DNA from: Paenibacillus silvestris
GTDB taxonomy: Bacteria; Bacillota; Bacilli; Paenibacillales; NBRC-103111
Direction of reading: 5' to 3'
Length of the DNA: 64,000 nt
Assembly: GCF_009882985.1 (NCBI RefSeq)
Contig: NZ_WTUZ01000038.1
Coordinates: forward strand, 124,001 to 188,000
Shown in pieces: positions 1-8,394 of this stretch; within the stretch, counting starts at the first letter, position 1, and every line of letters begins with the position of its first letter. A program made the translations under genes and the position numbers. A model generated the notes under the pieces. That model was not told the DNA's origin. It worked only from the letters and a program-made list of their open reading frames with translations, and searched no databases.

Positions 1-383
1 AATGGATTCGCCAGAACCATCTCATCATCGACGGCTGGAAGATCCTCCGCTTTTCCTTTGATGATGTCAAAACCCGCCCCCGCATGTGCGAACAAATGCT
101 GCAGCAATTCATGGGACGATTTCTGGGCTGGGATGCTTCAAGCGACGTTAAGCTCAGTTACGTGGAGAAGGAGGTAATTCGTTTTGCTCTCAATATTGGA
201 AGAGCCTTAAAACCAGACGATATATGCACATTACTAAACTTTGGCTCACGTAAGTCCTACCAAATTCTGAAGGCGATGACCGATAAATCATTACTTACAC
301 CTGCAGGGGATGGTAGAAAGTGCATTCGCGGTTACAACTTACATGAACAAGCATACACAATCTGGGAGAAAAACAATTGCTAA
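1..383 (+). CDS. DUF559-like endonuclease-domain protein, 3' end only
   Basis: The gene enters from the left edge in the frame beginning at base 3 and stops at TAA 381-383. The first visible residues (WIRQNHLIIDGWKILRF, then SFDDVKTRPRMCEQ) resemble the end of DUF559 / very-short-patch-repair-like nuclease domains (PD-(D/E)XK fold), where a basic stretch leads into a strand reading G-W-x-I-L-R-F. The remaining ~95 residues look like a winged-helix tail. The catalytic residues lie outside the window, so activity cannot be judged. The internal ATG at 84 is not the start, because the frame is open and family-like upstream of it. Confidence 0.6.
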   Translation, partial: WIRQNHLIIDGWKILRFSFDDVKTRPRMCEQMLQQFMGRFLGWDASSDVKLSYVEKEVIRFALNIGRALKPDDICTLLNFGSRKSYQILKAMTDKSLLTPAGDGRKCIRGYNLHEQAYTIWEKNNC

Positions 384-392
384 CACTCCAGC

Positions 393-815
393 GTGAGCGG
401 CCTTCTCGGCTGGCTCGCGCTTTCTCTTCCTCCGCCCCTACTCCGGAGACGGCCTTTTCGGCTCTCTCGCGACCAGCTGCCACACGGCCGAATGCACAGC
501 GCCGCTGAGACGACCTTCTCGGCTGGCTCGCGCTTCTTTTCCTCAGCCCCTACTCCGGAGGCGGCCTTTTCGGCTCTCTCGCGACCAGTTGCCACACGGC
601 CGAATGCACAGCGCCGCTGAGACGGCCTTCTCGGCTGGCTCGCGCTTCTCTTCCTTCGCCCCACCTCCGGAGGCGGCCTTTTCGGCTCTCTCGCGCCCGA
701 CCGCCTCACGGCCGACTGCCCAGCGCCGGCTGAGACGGCCTTCTCGGCTGGCTCGCGCTCCTCTTCCTTCGCCCCACCTCTGGAGGCAGCCTTTTCGGCT
801 CTCTCGCGCGAAGCA
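393..815. repeat. GC-rich tandem repeat, about four 112-113 bp units
   Basis: The element CCTTCTCGGCTGGCTCGCGC recurs at 401, 514, 626 and 739, and a partner element CCTTTTCGGCTCTCTCGCG at 453, 565, 677 and 790. That gives four units of 112-113 bp, each made of two related half-elements about 52 bp apart; the last unit is cut short. GC content is far above the flanking genes. The 112/113 bp period is not a clean multiple of three, so a conserved coding role is unlikely even though the minus strand stays open by composition. It fills the gap between the nuclease gene and the chemoreceptor terminator. Confidence 0.9.
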
Positions 816-829
816 GCGCCCGCCACCAA

Positions 830-863
830 CAAAAACAAAAAACCGCGAGCCTAAGCCCGCGGT
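830..863 (-). terminator. Intrinsic terminator of the first chemoreceptor gene
   Basis: Read on the minus strand, ACCGCG pairs with CGCGGT (842-863), with inner G-U and GC pairs around a TTAG loop, followed by TTTTTTGTTTTT. It lies 6 bp past the stop codon of the gene ending at 870. Confidence 0.85.
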
Positions 864-869
864 CCCAAA

Positions 870-2642
870 CTACACCGTAAATTTCTGCAGCGAAATTTGC
901 AGTTCCTCTGCTAGTCCTGCAAGCGACTTAGCCGAATTCTCGATTTCCTCGGTCGTCGACATCTGCTGCTGGCTGGCAGCAGACGTCTCCTGACTGACGG
1001 AAATCCCTGTTTCCGAGACGCTGCTGACAATGCCCATCACGCGCTCAATACGCACGTTGGCATCCACCAAGTGGTGAATGTTCTGGTTCACACTCTCCAC
1101 CTTCGCGTTGACTTCATCAACGGAAGTCTCGATGTGAATGAACGACTCTTGCGCCTCGCCAGAAATCATTAGTCCAGCCTGCACTTTGACCGCTCCATCT
1201 TGCATGGAGCTTACCGCGTGATTAATCTGTCTCTGAATCGTAGAGACCAGATTCGTGATGTTGCGCGCTGACGAAGCGGATTGCTCCGCAAGCTTGCGCA
1301 CTTCACCAGCAACAACCGCGAACCCGCGGCCTGCTTCGCCAGCACGTGCAGCTTCAATCGCCGCGTTCAGCGACAGCAAATTGGTTTGCGTGGAAATATC
1401 ATTGATCACATTGACGATCTCGCCAATTTTATGAGCATTTTTCCCTAATGCTTCTATGACGCTATTCACTTCTTGTACGGCTTCCGAAATCTCGCCCATC
1501 TGGCCTGCGATCGATACGACAGAACGTTTGCCATTCTGCGCGGCAGCCGTGGCTTGTACAACAAGTTGGGCTACTTCTTGTGCAGATTCATCAATCAGCT
1601 TCGTGCTCGTCAGCATTTGCTGCACAGCCTCATTCGCTTGATTCACACCCGCAAACTGCTTCTCAAAATCTTCCGACAGCTGCTGACTCGACGACGCGAC
1701 CTGTTTGGCAGCTTGCGAGCTTTGCTCCGAGCTTGCCAGAAGTTCTTCTGAGCTTGCCGAAAGTGTCAGAGCGTTGTCAGCAATTTGCGACACCAAGCTG
1801 CGAAGGCTTCCCGTCATAACGTTGAAGGAACCCGTTAATTTACCAACTTCATCTTCATATGGATAATCCCCTTTGACGGAAAGATCTCCGCTGGCCGCTT
1901 TCTCCATATGCTCCTGCAATTTACGAATCGGAGTCGTAATAATCATAGTCAATGCCATCGCGTTCAAAGTCATCACAACAATGGCGATAATTACCGTGAG
2001 AATGATGACCCAGTGAGAAGTTCTAGAATCGTTGCTGCTTGTTTTCTGGAAATTTTCAGCCGCGGTCTCTTTCAGCTTCACCAATTTGTCGAGTGCTGCG
2101 ATCGTCTTGTCACCATGCGGAGACACCTCATTGTTGTACACCTGGTAGGCAACTTGATTATTCTTCGTTGCATGATCGATCGTCATTGTGACGATTTCGC
2201 GGTACTTCTTATTCAGCTCTTCAAAATCCTTGAAAGCAGCCGTCTCTTCCTCCGTTACCCTGATTCCTGCCAGTTTCGTGACAAGTTCCTGGTTCATGGC
2301 GCTGTTTTCATCCAGTTTAGTCTTCAGTTTACCTTTATATTTCATATCGACGGATAACATCATTTCGAGCAAATTCGATTCCGTTTCATTAAAATTCGTT
2401 TTTAATTGATTAATCCATTTGACAGATAACAAACTTTCCTCGTACATTCTAGTAGAATTACTAGACATCTTATCCATGAAGTAATAACCCGTAATACCTA
2501 CAATCAGAAGGAATAAAATAGCAATAGCATTCATGAAAAGCAGTTTGTAACGTAATTTCAGATTGCGAAGGACGGACAGATTGGCTTTCACATTTCTTGC
2601 GTTCTTTCGTTGATTCACATTCAAACTCATGTTGAATTTCAA
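870..2642 (-). CDS. Methyl-accepting chemotaxis protein (4HB-type sensor)
   Basis: 590-residue chemoreceptor. A first membrane segment lies near residues 35-55, followed by an extracellular helical domain of ~150 residues resembling the four-helix-bundle MCP sensor. A second membrane segment is near 209-232, then a HAMP domain and a long helical signalling domain. The signalling hairpin carries the hallmark NAAIEAARAGEAGRGFAVV, the CheA/CheW contact region. It probably senses a small ligand and feeds CheA; the ligand cannot be told from sequence. The start is TTG at 2642: the minus strand shows GGAGGAG nine bases upstream, whereas the next ATG (2630) is 21 bases away. It stands alone with its own promoter and terminator. 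Confidence 0.93.
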   Translation of the reverse strand: MKFNMSLNVNQRKNARNVKANLSVLRNLKLRYKLLFMNAIAILFLLIVGITGYYFMDKMSSNSTRMYEESLLSVKWINQLKTNFNETESNLLEMMLSVDMKYKGKLKTKLDENSAMNQELVTKLAGIRVTEEETAAFKDFEELNKKYREIVTMTIDHATKNNQVAYQVYNNEVSPHGDKTIAALDKLVKLKETAAENFQKTSSNDSRTSHWVIILTVIIAIVVMTLNAMALTMIITTPIRKLQEHMEKAASGDLSVKGDYPYEDEVGKLTGSFNVMTGSLRSLVSQIADNALTLSASSEELLASSEQSSQAAKQVASSSQQLSEDFEKQFAGVNQANEAVQQMLTSTKLIDESAQEVAQLVVQATAAAQNGKRSVVSIAGQMGEISEAVQEVNSVIEALGKNAHKIGEIVNVINDISTQTNLLSLNAAIEAARAGEAGRGFAVVAGEVRKLAEQSASSARNITNLVSTIQRQINHAVSSMQDGAVKVQAGLMISGEAQESFIHIETSVDEVNAKVESVNQNIHHLVDANVRIERVMGIVSSVSETGISVSQETSAASQQQMSTTEEIENSAKSLAGLAEELQISLQKFTV

Positions 2643-2725
2643 AGTCCAGTTCTCCTCCCGACATGCAGATCCCCTAAGAAATGTTAGATTACCTTACATG
2701 GAAAATATTAATTTACCTATGGTTT

Positions 2726-2754
2726 ATTTTACAAACATGTGCACGTTATGTAAA
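2726..2754 (-). promoter_or_regulatory. Sigma-A-type promoter for the chemoreceptor at 870-2642
   Basis: Minus strand: -35 TTTACA (2749-2754), 17-bp spacer, -10 TAAAAT (2726-2731). It lies about 85 bp upstream of the TTG start. No sigma-D-type motif was seen here. Confidence 0.6.
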
Positions 2755-2841
2755 GACAAAATTCGCCAAAATACGTTTATCTATAGAACTTTTCTCCTAG
2801 TTAATTACGACCACTTTAATCTATAGATCGGGGATATTGTT

Positions 2842-3759
2842 ATGCAATTAATAGGATTTATTATCAATCCGCTTTCCGGTGATGGCAGAGGAGCTAACAT
2901 CTGGAAGGAGATTGAAACGCATCTACAGATGAACCAAATTCCGTATGTCTCCAAAATAACGCAAAAGGCTGGCGAAGCCAAAGAGCTCGCCATCTCTATC
3001 ATTCAAGAACATTCGGTTAAGAAACTTATCCTAATCGGTGGGGATGGAACGATACATGAGGCCGCCTCGGGGCTAGCACATCTGCAAAAAGAAGGAATTC
3101 ACTGCAGCCTTGCAGTCATTCCAGCGGGAACCGGCAATGATTTTGCCAAAGCTTACAGCATTCCCAAACAGCCGCTTCAAGCACTCAACACTGCCATAGC
3201 CGAGAAAAAGAAGGTACAAATCGACCTCCTCCGCGGCCTGAATGAGCTCATTGCCGTCAATAGCATTGGAGCCGGATTCGATGGAATGGTAGCCAAGCTA
3301 ACGAATGAGTCCAGCTACAAAAAATATTTGAATCGCCTCGGACTTGGCAAACTGTCTTATTTTCTAACGATTCTTCGCGTATTCGCCACCTATCAACCTT
3401 GCACTGTCTGGTTAGAAGTCGATGGTACTGTTCATGAGCTGCCACATACGTGGCTCGCTGCTGTAGCCAACATTCCCTTTTATGGCGGCGCGATTCAAAT
3501 ATGCCCATCTGCCTCGCCTCACGACGGCATGGCTGATATCGTCATCATTCAAAGCAGAGGGCGCTTCCGGCTGTTACCTGTTCTTTTCACCGTGTATCAA
3601 GGCAAGCACACTAATCATCCTGCTGTTTCATTTTATAAAGGAACATCCATTTCACTTCGCACACAAAAACCTTTGCTCATTCAAGCAGATGGCGAATACG
3701 CGGGGGCTACACCTCTGCAAATTACCTTAGAGCCGGCATCTATCACTGTTATTTGCTAA
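2842..3759 (+). CDS. Diacylglycerol/lipid kinase family protein (DgkB/YegS type)
   Basis: 305-residue soluble ATP-dependent lipid kinase of the DAGK catalytic family. The nucleotide loop IGGDGTIHEA falls near residues 67-76 and the second signature PAGTGNDFAKAY near 95-106, so catalytic elements are intact. The C-terminal half has the beta-rich fold expected (ADGEYAGATPL near the end). GGGGAT precedes the ATG by a usual distance. Its neighbours recycle lysophospholipids and glycerophosphodiesters, so a role in re-phosphorylating diacylglycerol is reasonable, but YegS-like proteins vary in substrate. It converges on lplT and overlaps it by 4 bp. Confidence 0.85.
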   Translation: MQLIGFIINPLSGDGRGANIWKEIETHLQMNQIPYVSKITQKAGEAKELAISIIQEHSVKKLILIGGDGTIHEAASGLAHLQKEGIHCSLAVIPAGTGNDFAKAYSIPKQPLQALNTAIAEKKKVQIDLLRGLNELIAVNSIGAGFDGMVAKLTNESSYKKYLNRLGLGKLSYFLTILRVFATYQPCTVWLEVDGTVHELPHTWLAAVANIPFYGGAIQICPSASPHDGMADIVIIQSRGRFRLLPVLFTVYQGKHTNHPAVSFYKGTSISLRTQKPLLIQADGEYAGATPLQITLEPASITVIC

Positions 3760-4925
3760 ACGGATAGTTTCAAACGCTCACGCTGGACTATCAAGTACAC
3801 AACGAAACCAGCGAGGATACACGCAATCCCTGTAATCGACAGGTCCGGTGAAAGCCCATCCTTGGATATTTGTGTATAAAGACCTACTCCAGCAAGCATC
3901 ATCGCATTTTCCAGGAAGTTTTGAACAGCAATCGTTTTCCCTGCGCCGACCATTACCTGGCCTCGATCTTGCAGGACGGCATTCATAGGGACAATAAACA
4001 CGCCGCCGCTGAATCCTACAAGAAGAAGCAGCCCTATTGTTGTATACAAATTAGTGATTAGTGGGAACAGCATCATGCAGATGATCATGAGGATACCGAA
4101 TATAAATGAATTATAATATCGTCTGGCTGGAACTAATTTCGGCGTCATCAGTGCCCCAACCATGATCCCTACGCCGGTTACAGCGACAAGCATTGAGATC
4201 TGATCGATGGACTCGATGCCAAGATGAGCTGGCACCCATGCGATGATCGCCAACCGAACAACCGAAGACGTCATCCAGAATGAGCCTGTGCCGACAAGCG
4301 AGAAACGAGTGGCGCGGTCTTTCAACAAAGCGCTCATGTCAGCAAGGAATGTTCTGGCTGCCTTCCCATAGCGGATCGACGGATCGCCTTGCATCTTCGG
4401 CATTTGCAGTGTCAATTGCAAAGATAACAAGTACAGGGCGAGGCAGGCGATCATCGAACCTGACAGCGATATTTTAGCCAAAATACCCCCACAAACAGAA
4501 CCAAGCAAGATGGCCATGATCGTATAACCTTCCATGCGTGCATTGGCTCGGAGAAGTTCATGATCAGAATGCGTAAGTGCAGGCAGAATGCCATATTTGG
4601 CCGGTGAATACACCGCAGCGCCTATGCCAACGATCCCATAACTGACAGCCGGGTCCACATGAAAGAACATCGCGATAATACCGATGCTTTTGATGGCATT
4701 TCCGACGAGAAGAACGCGGGATTTGGAGTTTTTATCAGCAACAGCACCGACAAAAGGCGCCAATAGGACAAAGGCAACTAGAAATGATGCTTGAACAACA
4801 CCGATGTAATAATCGGGAAAAGCATTCTGCTTAATGATAGCCAGCGTAATAAAGAGAATCATATTATCGGCAAAAGCGGAAAGAAATTGGGTTAGGTTGA
4901 GTGTCTGAAGCGGTTTCATTTTCAT
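3756..4925 (-). CDS. lplT: Lysophospholipid transporter, MFS family
   Basis: 389-residue major-facilitator protein with about twelve membrane segments. The call rests on its membrane topology, on the loop VGAVADKNSKSRV between early helices, and above all on its place 14 bp downstream of aas, the arrangement known for LplT-Aas in Gram-negative bacteria. There LplT flips 2-acyl-glycerophospholipids to the inner leaflet for re-acylation. The ribosome site GGGAG overlaps the aas stop codon, so the two are translated from one message. The product would act in the cytoplasmic membrane. It ends four bases inside the convergent lipid kinase gene. Confidence 0.85.
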   Translation of the reverse strand: MKMKPLQTLNLTQFLSAFADNMILFITLAIIKQNAFPDYYIGVVQASFLVAFVLLAPFVGAVADKNSKSRVLLVGNAIKSIGIIAMFFHVDPAVSYGIVGIGAAVYSPAKYGILPALTHSDHELLRANARMEGYTIMAILLGSVCGGILAKISLSGSMIACLALYLLSLQLTLQMPKMQGDPSIRYGKAARTFLADMSALLKDRATRFSLVGTGSFWMTSSVVRLAIIAWVPAHLGIESIDQISMLVAVTGVGIMVGALMTPKLVPARRYYNSFIFGILMIICMMLFPLITNLYTTIGLLLLVGFSGGVFIVPMNAVLQDRGQVMVGAGKTIAVQNFLENAMMLAGVGLYTQISKDGLSPDLSITGIACILAGFVVYLIVQRERLKLSV

Positions 4926-4939
4926 ATTATTTCTCTCCC

Positions 4940-7099
4940 TTAAGATGCATGATGCTCCTCTAGCGCAATTCGCTTAATGGTGACATAATCTACTTTTCCG
5001 CTGCCCAAAAGCGGCAATTTCTCCACGTAGCGCAGCTCGGAAGGCATATAAATTCCCGGATGTCCTCGCTCTTTCATCGATTCTCTAAGAAGCTGAAGCT
5101 GAGTGTCCGCGCTATTGTGGTACACCACAATCCGCTCTCCCTTTCGCGCATCTGGAACAGCAACGGCAGCGCACACCGCTTGCGCCGGCAAGCTGGACGA
5201 TACGAGTTCCTCGACCATCGGCAGTGACACCTTTTCCCCGCCAATTTTGGCAAAAGACTGCATCCTTCCTTGTATCGACAGATAGCCTTCTTCATCGATT
5301 TGTACAATATCTCCACAGCTGTACCACTCTGGGCAAGGAACAAATCCCTGTCCATGGATCAAATATCCTTTCATCACATTAGGACCTCTGACAAGCAAAT
5401 TGCCGCCAAGCTCGATGCCATCCACTTTCTCGATCCTCACCTGAATACCTGGCAATACACGGCCTACAGTTCCCTTTTTAACATACATAGGTGTGTTGAG
5501 CGAAATAACAGGTGCTGTCTCTGTCGTGCCGTAGCCCTCTAGAATCCGAATGCCAAATTTATCGGCCCAAGTTTGACGGACTTCCTCTTTCAGCTTCTCG
5601 GCGCCAGCCACGACATATTTCAACGAACAGGCGAAATCATAAGCATGTGCCGTTCTCGCGTAAGCAGATAGAAACGTTGATGTACCGAACAAGATCGTAA
5701 TATTCCGGTCGTACACAATCTCTGGGATCACTTTATAATGCAGAGGATTGGGATACATGACCACCTTCATGCCAGAAAGAACCGGCAGCATCGTCCCCGC
5801 TGTTAAACCGAACGAATGAAACATGGGCATCGCCCCAAGTAGAATATCAGCAGCATTGAAAGCAATCACTGCCTTGGCCTGCCCGATATTAGCAAAAATA
5901 TTTCGATGGGTTAGAACAACCCCCTTCGGTTTACTCTCGCTCCCAGACGTGTAGAGAACAACCTCAGTCTCCCCATCCCCGACGGGTCCTTGCGTTTTCC
6001 TCAAGAAATGACGGATTCCTGCCCATTTATGTTTAAAAGCAATACTCTCTTTAAGCTCTTCAAGATAGATCACCGAATAAATTCCGCTTGCACGATGGAT
6101 AAAATCAGTCAAACCCGCCTTCTCGATAAAAGCTCGAGATGTAATTATCGTTTCGGCAGATACGGTTTCGCAGGCGTCCAGCATGGCGTTTTTTCCTGCC
6201 GTATAATTCAAAATCGCCGGTGTAATGCCTAAGCGGAATAATGAAAATAAAGTGACGACATGCGCCGCCGCATTCGGCAGCAAGACAGCTGCGCGCTTCT
6301 GATTCCCCAGCAGCTCTTTCAATCGCTCCGCCATCGTATAGGTGGTTAATATCAGCTTGCGGTAACTTATTGACGTGTCCGATATGATGTCATCACAAAT
6401 CATTTTTGAAAATCCGTGTTGTTTGGCAGCCATGAGCAGCTCATTGAATAAATTAAGCTCCGGCTTCATTCGACTGTCCACCAAATGATTCTGCATTCGG
6501 CTGGCGATGAGTTCCGTTGCCCGCTCCTTCTGAACTCTTCTCGTCAGTTTCTCATTCACAGGCACTTGAAAAGATTCCCCAATCGTGATGCTCACAGCCG
6601 GAAACCAAATCTGTTTCATTTTGCCGCGAAGATACGAAAATTTGGAATATTCCAGCCCACTAATCGCAATCGGCACCATATGAGCCTCAGATCTGGATGC
6701 AATGTAACCTATTCCGCCATACACCTTCATCATGCTTCCAGTGGTCGATATACGCCCCTCCGGGAAAATGACCAGCGGCGTACCGCTCTGAACCGTTTTG
6801 AGCATTTTCCGTACGGAGTATGGGTTGAGTGGATCTACTGGGATATGTGTACGAAAATGGAGCGGCCAAGCAAAACGTTTGGCCATTCGTGTATTCACGA
6901 CAAAGGCAACTTCCTCGGGAAGGATCAACGCTAGCAGAACAGCATCCAGCAAAGAAACATGGTTAGGAATGAGCACCGTTTTATCTGTAAAATTAAGCTG
7001 CTGCAGTCCTTTCACTTTTACACGATAACAAGCTAGAATGACAGGACGCAGCAGTGGAAGCAGAAGCCTTAACAATACAATAAACAACCATTTGATCAT
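4940..7099 (-). CDS. aas: Bifunctional acyltransferase / acyl-ACP synthetase (Aas)
   Basis: Two-domain enzyme of 719 residues. The N-terminal PlsC-like domain has the NHVSLLD box (NHx4D) and the glycerophosphate-binding FPEGRISTTG. From about residue 230 an AMP-forming ligase domain follows, with YTSGSESKPKGVV, GYGTTETAP and a C-terminal GSGKVDYVTIK lysine loop. Together these load a fatty acid on ACP and transfer it to the 2-acyl-lysophospholipid delivered by LplT. The start is ATG 7099: AGGAGG sits 7 bases upstream and the resulting length equals E. coli Aas (719). A start 30 bases further up has no ribosome site. First gene of an aas-lplT operon. Confidence 0.92.
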   Translation of the reverse strand: MIKWLFIVLLRLLLPLLRPVILACYRVKVKGLQQLNFTDKTVLIPNHVSLLDAVLLALILPEEVAFVVNTRMAKRFAWPLHFRTHIPVDPLNPYSVRKMLKTVQSGTPLVIFPEGRISTTGSMMKVYGGIGYIASRSEAHMVPIAISGLEYSKFSYLRGKMKQIWFPAVSITIGESFQVPVNEKLTRRVQKERATELIASRMQNHLVDSRMKPELNLFNELLMAAKQHGFSKMICDDIISDTSISYRKLILTTYTMAERLKELLGNQKRAAVLLPNAAAHVVTLFSLFRLGITPAILNYTAGKNAMLDACETVSAETIITSRAFIEKAGLTDFIHRASGIYSVIYLEELKESIAFKHKWAGIRHFLRKTQGPVGDGETEVVLYTSGSESKPKGVVLTHRNIFANIGQAKAVIAFNAADILLGAMPMFHSFGLTAGTMLPVLSGMKVVMYPNPLHYKVIPEIVYDRNITILFGTSTFLSAYARTAHAYDFACSLKYVVAGAEKLKEEVRQTWADKFGIRILEGYGTTETAPVISLNTPMYVKKGTVGRVLPGIQVRIEKVDGIELGGNLLVRGPNVMKGYLIHGQGFVPCPEWYSCGDIVQIDEEGYLSIQGRMQSFAKIGGEKVSLPMVEELVSSSLPAQAVCAAVAVPDARKGERIVVYHNSADTQLQLLRESMKERGHPGIYMPSELRYVEKLPLLGSGKVDYVTIKRIALEEHHAS

Positions 7100-7230
7100 G
7101 GTGACTCCTCCTAAGCGTTCGCATGGCAAAGCTGAGAAAACCTTGGTAAACCTATTAAGAATCCATTCCTTTTTGGGCTTCTCTTAATACCAGGTCATAA
7201 TCCCATTGTATGCATTTGCTGCGCTTCTGA

Positions 7231-7254
7231 TAGTACTAACTTTACCTAGTACTA
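7231..7254. promoter_or_regulatory. Paired TAGTACTA palindromes upstream of aas
   Basis: Two identical 8-bp palindromes TAGTACTA (7231-7238 and 7247-7254) lie 16 bp centre to centre, about 130 bp upstream of aas. The core resembles the TTAGTAC half-site of the fatty-acid regulator FapR, but the spacing is not the classical FapR box. The rest of 7100-7323 shows no gene. Confidence 0.3.
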
Positions 7255-7323
7255 CTCGCCAATCCTCGCTGGATTCCCGCTACTGCAGCCTTTGCTGCCC
7301 TCCTCTCCCCTGCACATCTTATG

Positions 7324-7358
7324 AAAAAAGGACCACAGCATCCGAAATGCAGTGGTCC
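7324..7358 (-). terminator. Intrinsic terminator downstream of glpQ
   Basis: Minus strand: GGACCACTGCAT pairs with ATGCTGTGGTCC, followed by TTTTTT. It lies ~95 bp past the glpQ stop and separates it from the aas leader. Confidence 0.8.
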
Positions 7359-7451
7359 TTCTTGCGGCGTATTCATTTCGTAACTTCATCGTTAATGCTA
7401 GTGTATTCCCCTCGGACTCCCAGAAGAACTGGGAACGCCAGCGTCTACCGC

Positions 7452-8186
7452 TCACTCGCCTTTTAATAACTCATTAAGCTTGGCTGGAAAGTCCGTAATA
7501 ATGCCCGTAACGCCAGCATCGATCATCTTCTGAAAATCCCTTACAACGTTCACTGTCCATGGATACGTGGCTAATCCTGCTTCTGCTGCCGATACCCCAT
7601 CTTCTTTTTCAAAATGATGATGTTGAGGGTGCAATGAGTGCACCTCGACCCCGATTTGCTGTGCATAAGCCGCATGGTCAATCAGGTTGGCAGCATACAG
7701 AAGTCCTACTTTTACCTCAGGCTCAGCCAATTTGATCCGCTTAATCACTTTGTGATCAAAGGAGGAAATCACCACGTCTTCCATTCTGCCGCTTTCACGC
7801 AAAAAGGCAAGCAGTGCCTTCTCCATCCGTCCTTCATAGGCGTACTTCACTTCCACATTGATAAGAAAACCACGCGGAACCATCTCAAAAACCTCCCGCA
7901 GAAGAGGCACTCTTTCCCCAATGAAAGCATCGGAAAACCATGAACCAGCATCGAGTTCTTTGATTTCATCCCAGTTTTTTTCGCAAATAAGGCCAGTGCC
8001 ATTCGTCGTGCGATCAAGTGTTCCATCATGACATACGACGATTTCGCCATCTTTCGTGAGATGTACATCCAATTCAATGCCTTCTGCTCCTTGCTCGAAA
8101 GCGACTGCAAAAGATCTTAATGTATTTTCCGGTGCTACCCCGGCTGCTCCTCTGTGGCCTATGATAATTGGTTGATGTGTGCTCAT
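7452..8186 (-). CDS. glpQ: Glycerophosphodiester phosphodiesterase
   Basis: About 244 residues, cytoplasmic (no signal peptide). It has the full GDPD signature: HRGAAGVAPENT, then EGIELDVHLTKDGEIVV and CHDGTLDRTTNGTG, giving the catalytic histidines and the acidic metal ligands. It cleaves glycerophosphodiesters to glycerol-3-phosphate and an alcohol. The start is placed at ATG 8186; a GTG at 8198 would sit directly against the AAGGAG ribosome site. It is divergent from the ugp-type transporter operon, which probably imports its substrate, so the two form one salvage unit. A TATAAT lies at 8228-8233 on the minus strand. Confidence 0.93.
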   Translation of the reverse strand: MSTHQPIIIGHRGAAGVAPENTLRSFAVAFEQGAEGIELDVHLTKDGEIVVCHDGTLDRTTNGTGLICEKNWDEIKELDAGSWFSDAFIGERVPLLREVFEMVPRGFLINVEVKYAYEGRMEKALLAFLRESGRMEDVVISSFDHKVIKRIKLAEPEVKVGLLYAANLIDHAAYAQQIGVEVHSLHPQHHHFEKEDGVSAAEAGLATYPWTVNVVRDFQKMIDAGVTGIITDFPAKLNELLKGE

Positions 8187-8296
8187 TTTTCGTAACACGC
8201 TCCTTACATCATTATGTTTATCCTCAAATTATAGTAGAGCAGGTCCGCTTTTGCCCAGTAGGTATTCGTAAATGTTATGTAAACAAGCTGCTAAAA

Positions 8297-8349
8297 TTCA
8301 CAAATCATTTATACCTATTTAACACTGGTCAAATAACAGAACGTTAAGC
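8297..8349 (+). promoter_or_regulatory. Probable Pho box (PhoP-binding repeats) ahead of the ugp-type operon
   Basis: TTCACA (8297), TTTATA (8308) and TTAACA (8319) begin exactly 11 bp apart. ATAACA (8333) and TTAAGC (8344) form a second pair also 11 bp apart. Direct TT-A/T/C-ACA hexamers with 5-bp spacers are the known PhoP target in Bacillus, and transporter/GlpQ genes are classic Pho members. A -10-like TAATAA follows at 8370. Strand and position fit activation of the plus-strand operon. Confidence 0.55.
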
Positions 8350-8394
8350 TAATAGAGATCTAACTAGTCTAATAATCTTTATGGAGGGCACTGA

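Noticed and set aside
393..815. CRISPR-like array
   Set aside because: The units are near-identical along their full ~112 bp length, with no unique spacers, and no cas genes are near.
380..838. A 152-codon open frame on the minus strand with repeated RExAEKA-type peptides
   Set aside because: It is produced by the GC-rich tandem repeat, whose mixed 112/113 bp period breaks the frame between units. It has no ribosome site and lies across the chemoreceptor terminator.
7206..7466. Short open frames in the gap between aas and glpQ
   Set aside because: They cross the glpQ terminator, lack ribosome sites and show no family features.
8228..8256. Full promoter for glpQ
   Set aside because: The -10 TATAAT is perfect, but the -35 at 17-bp spacing reads GGGCAA, so it was only mentioned with the gene and not listed as a promoter.
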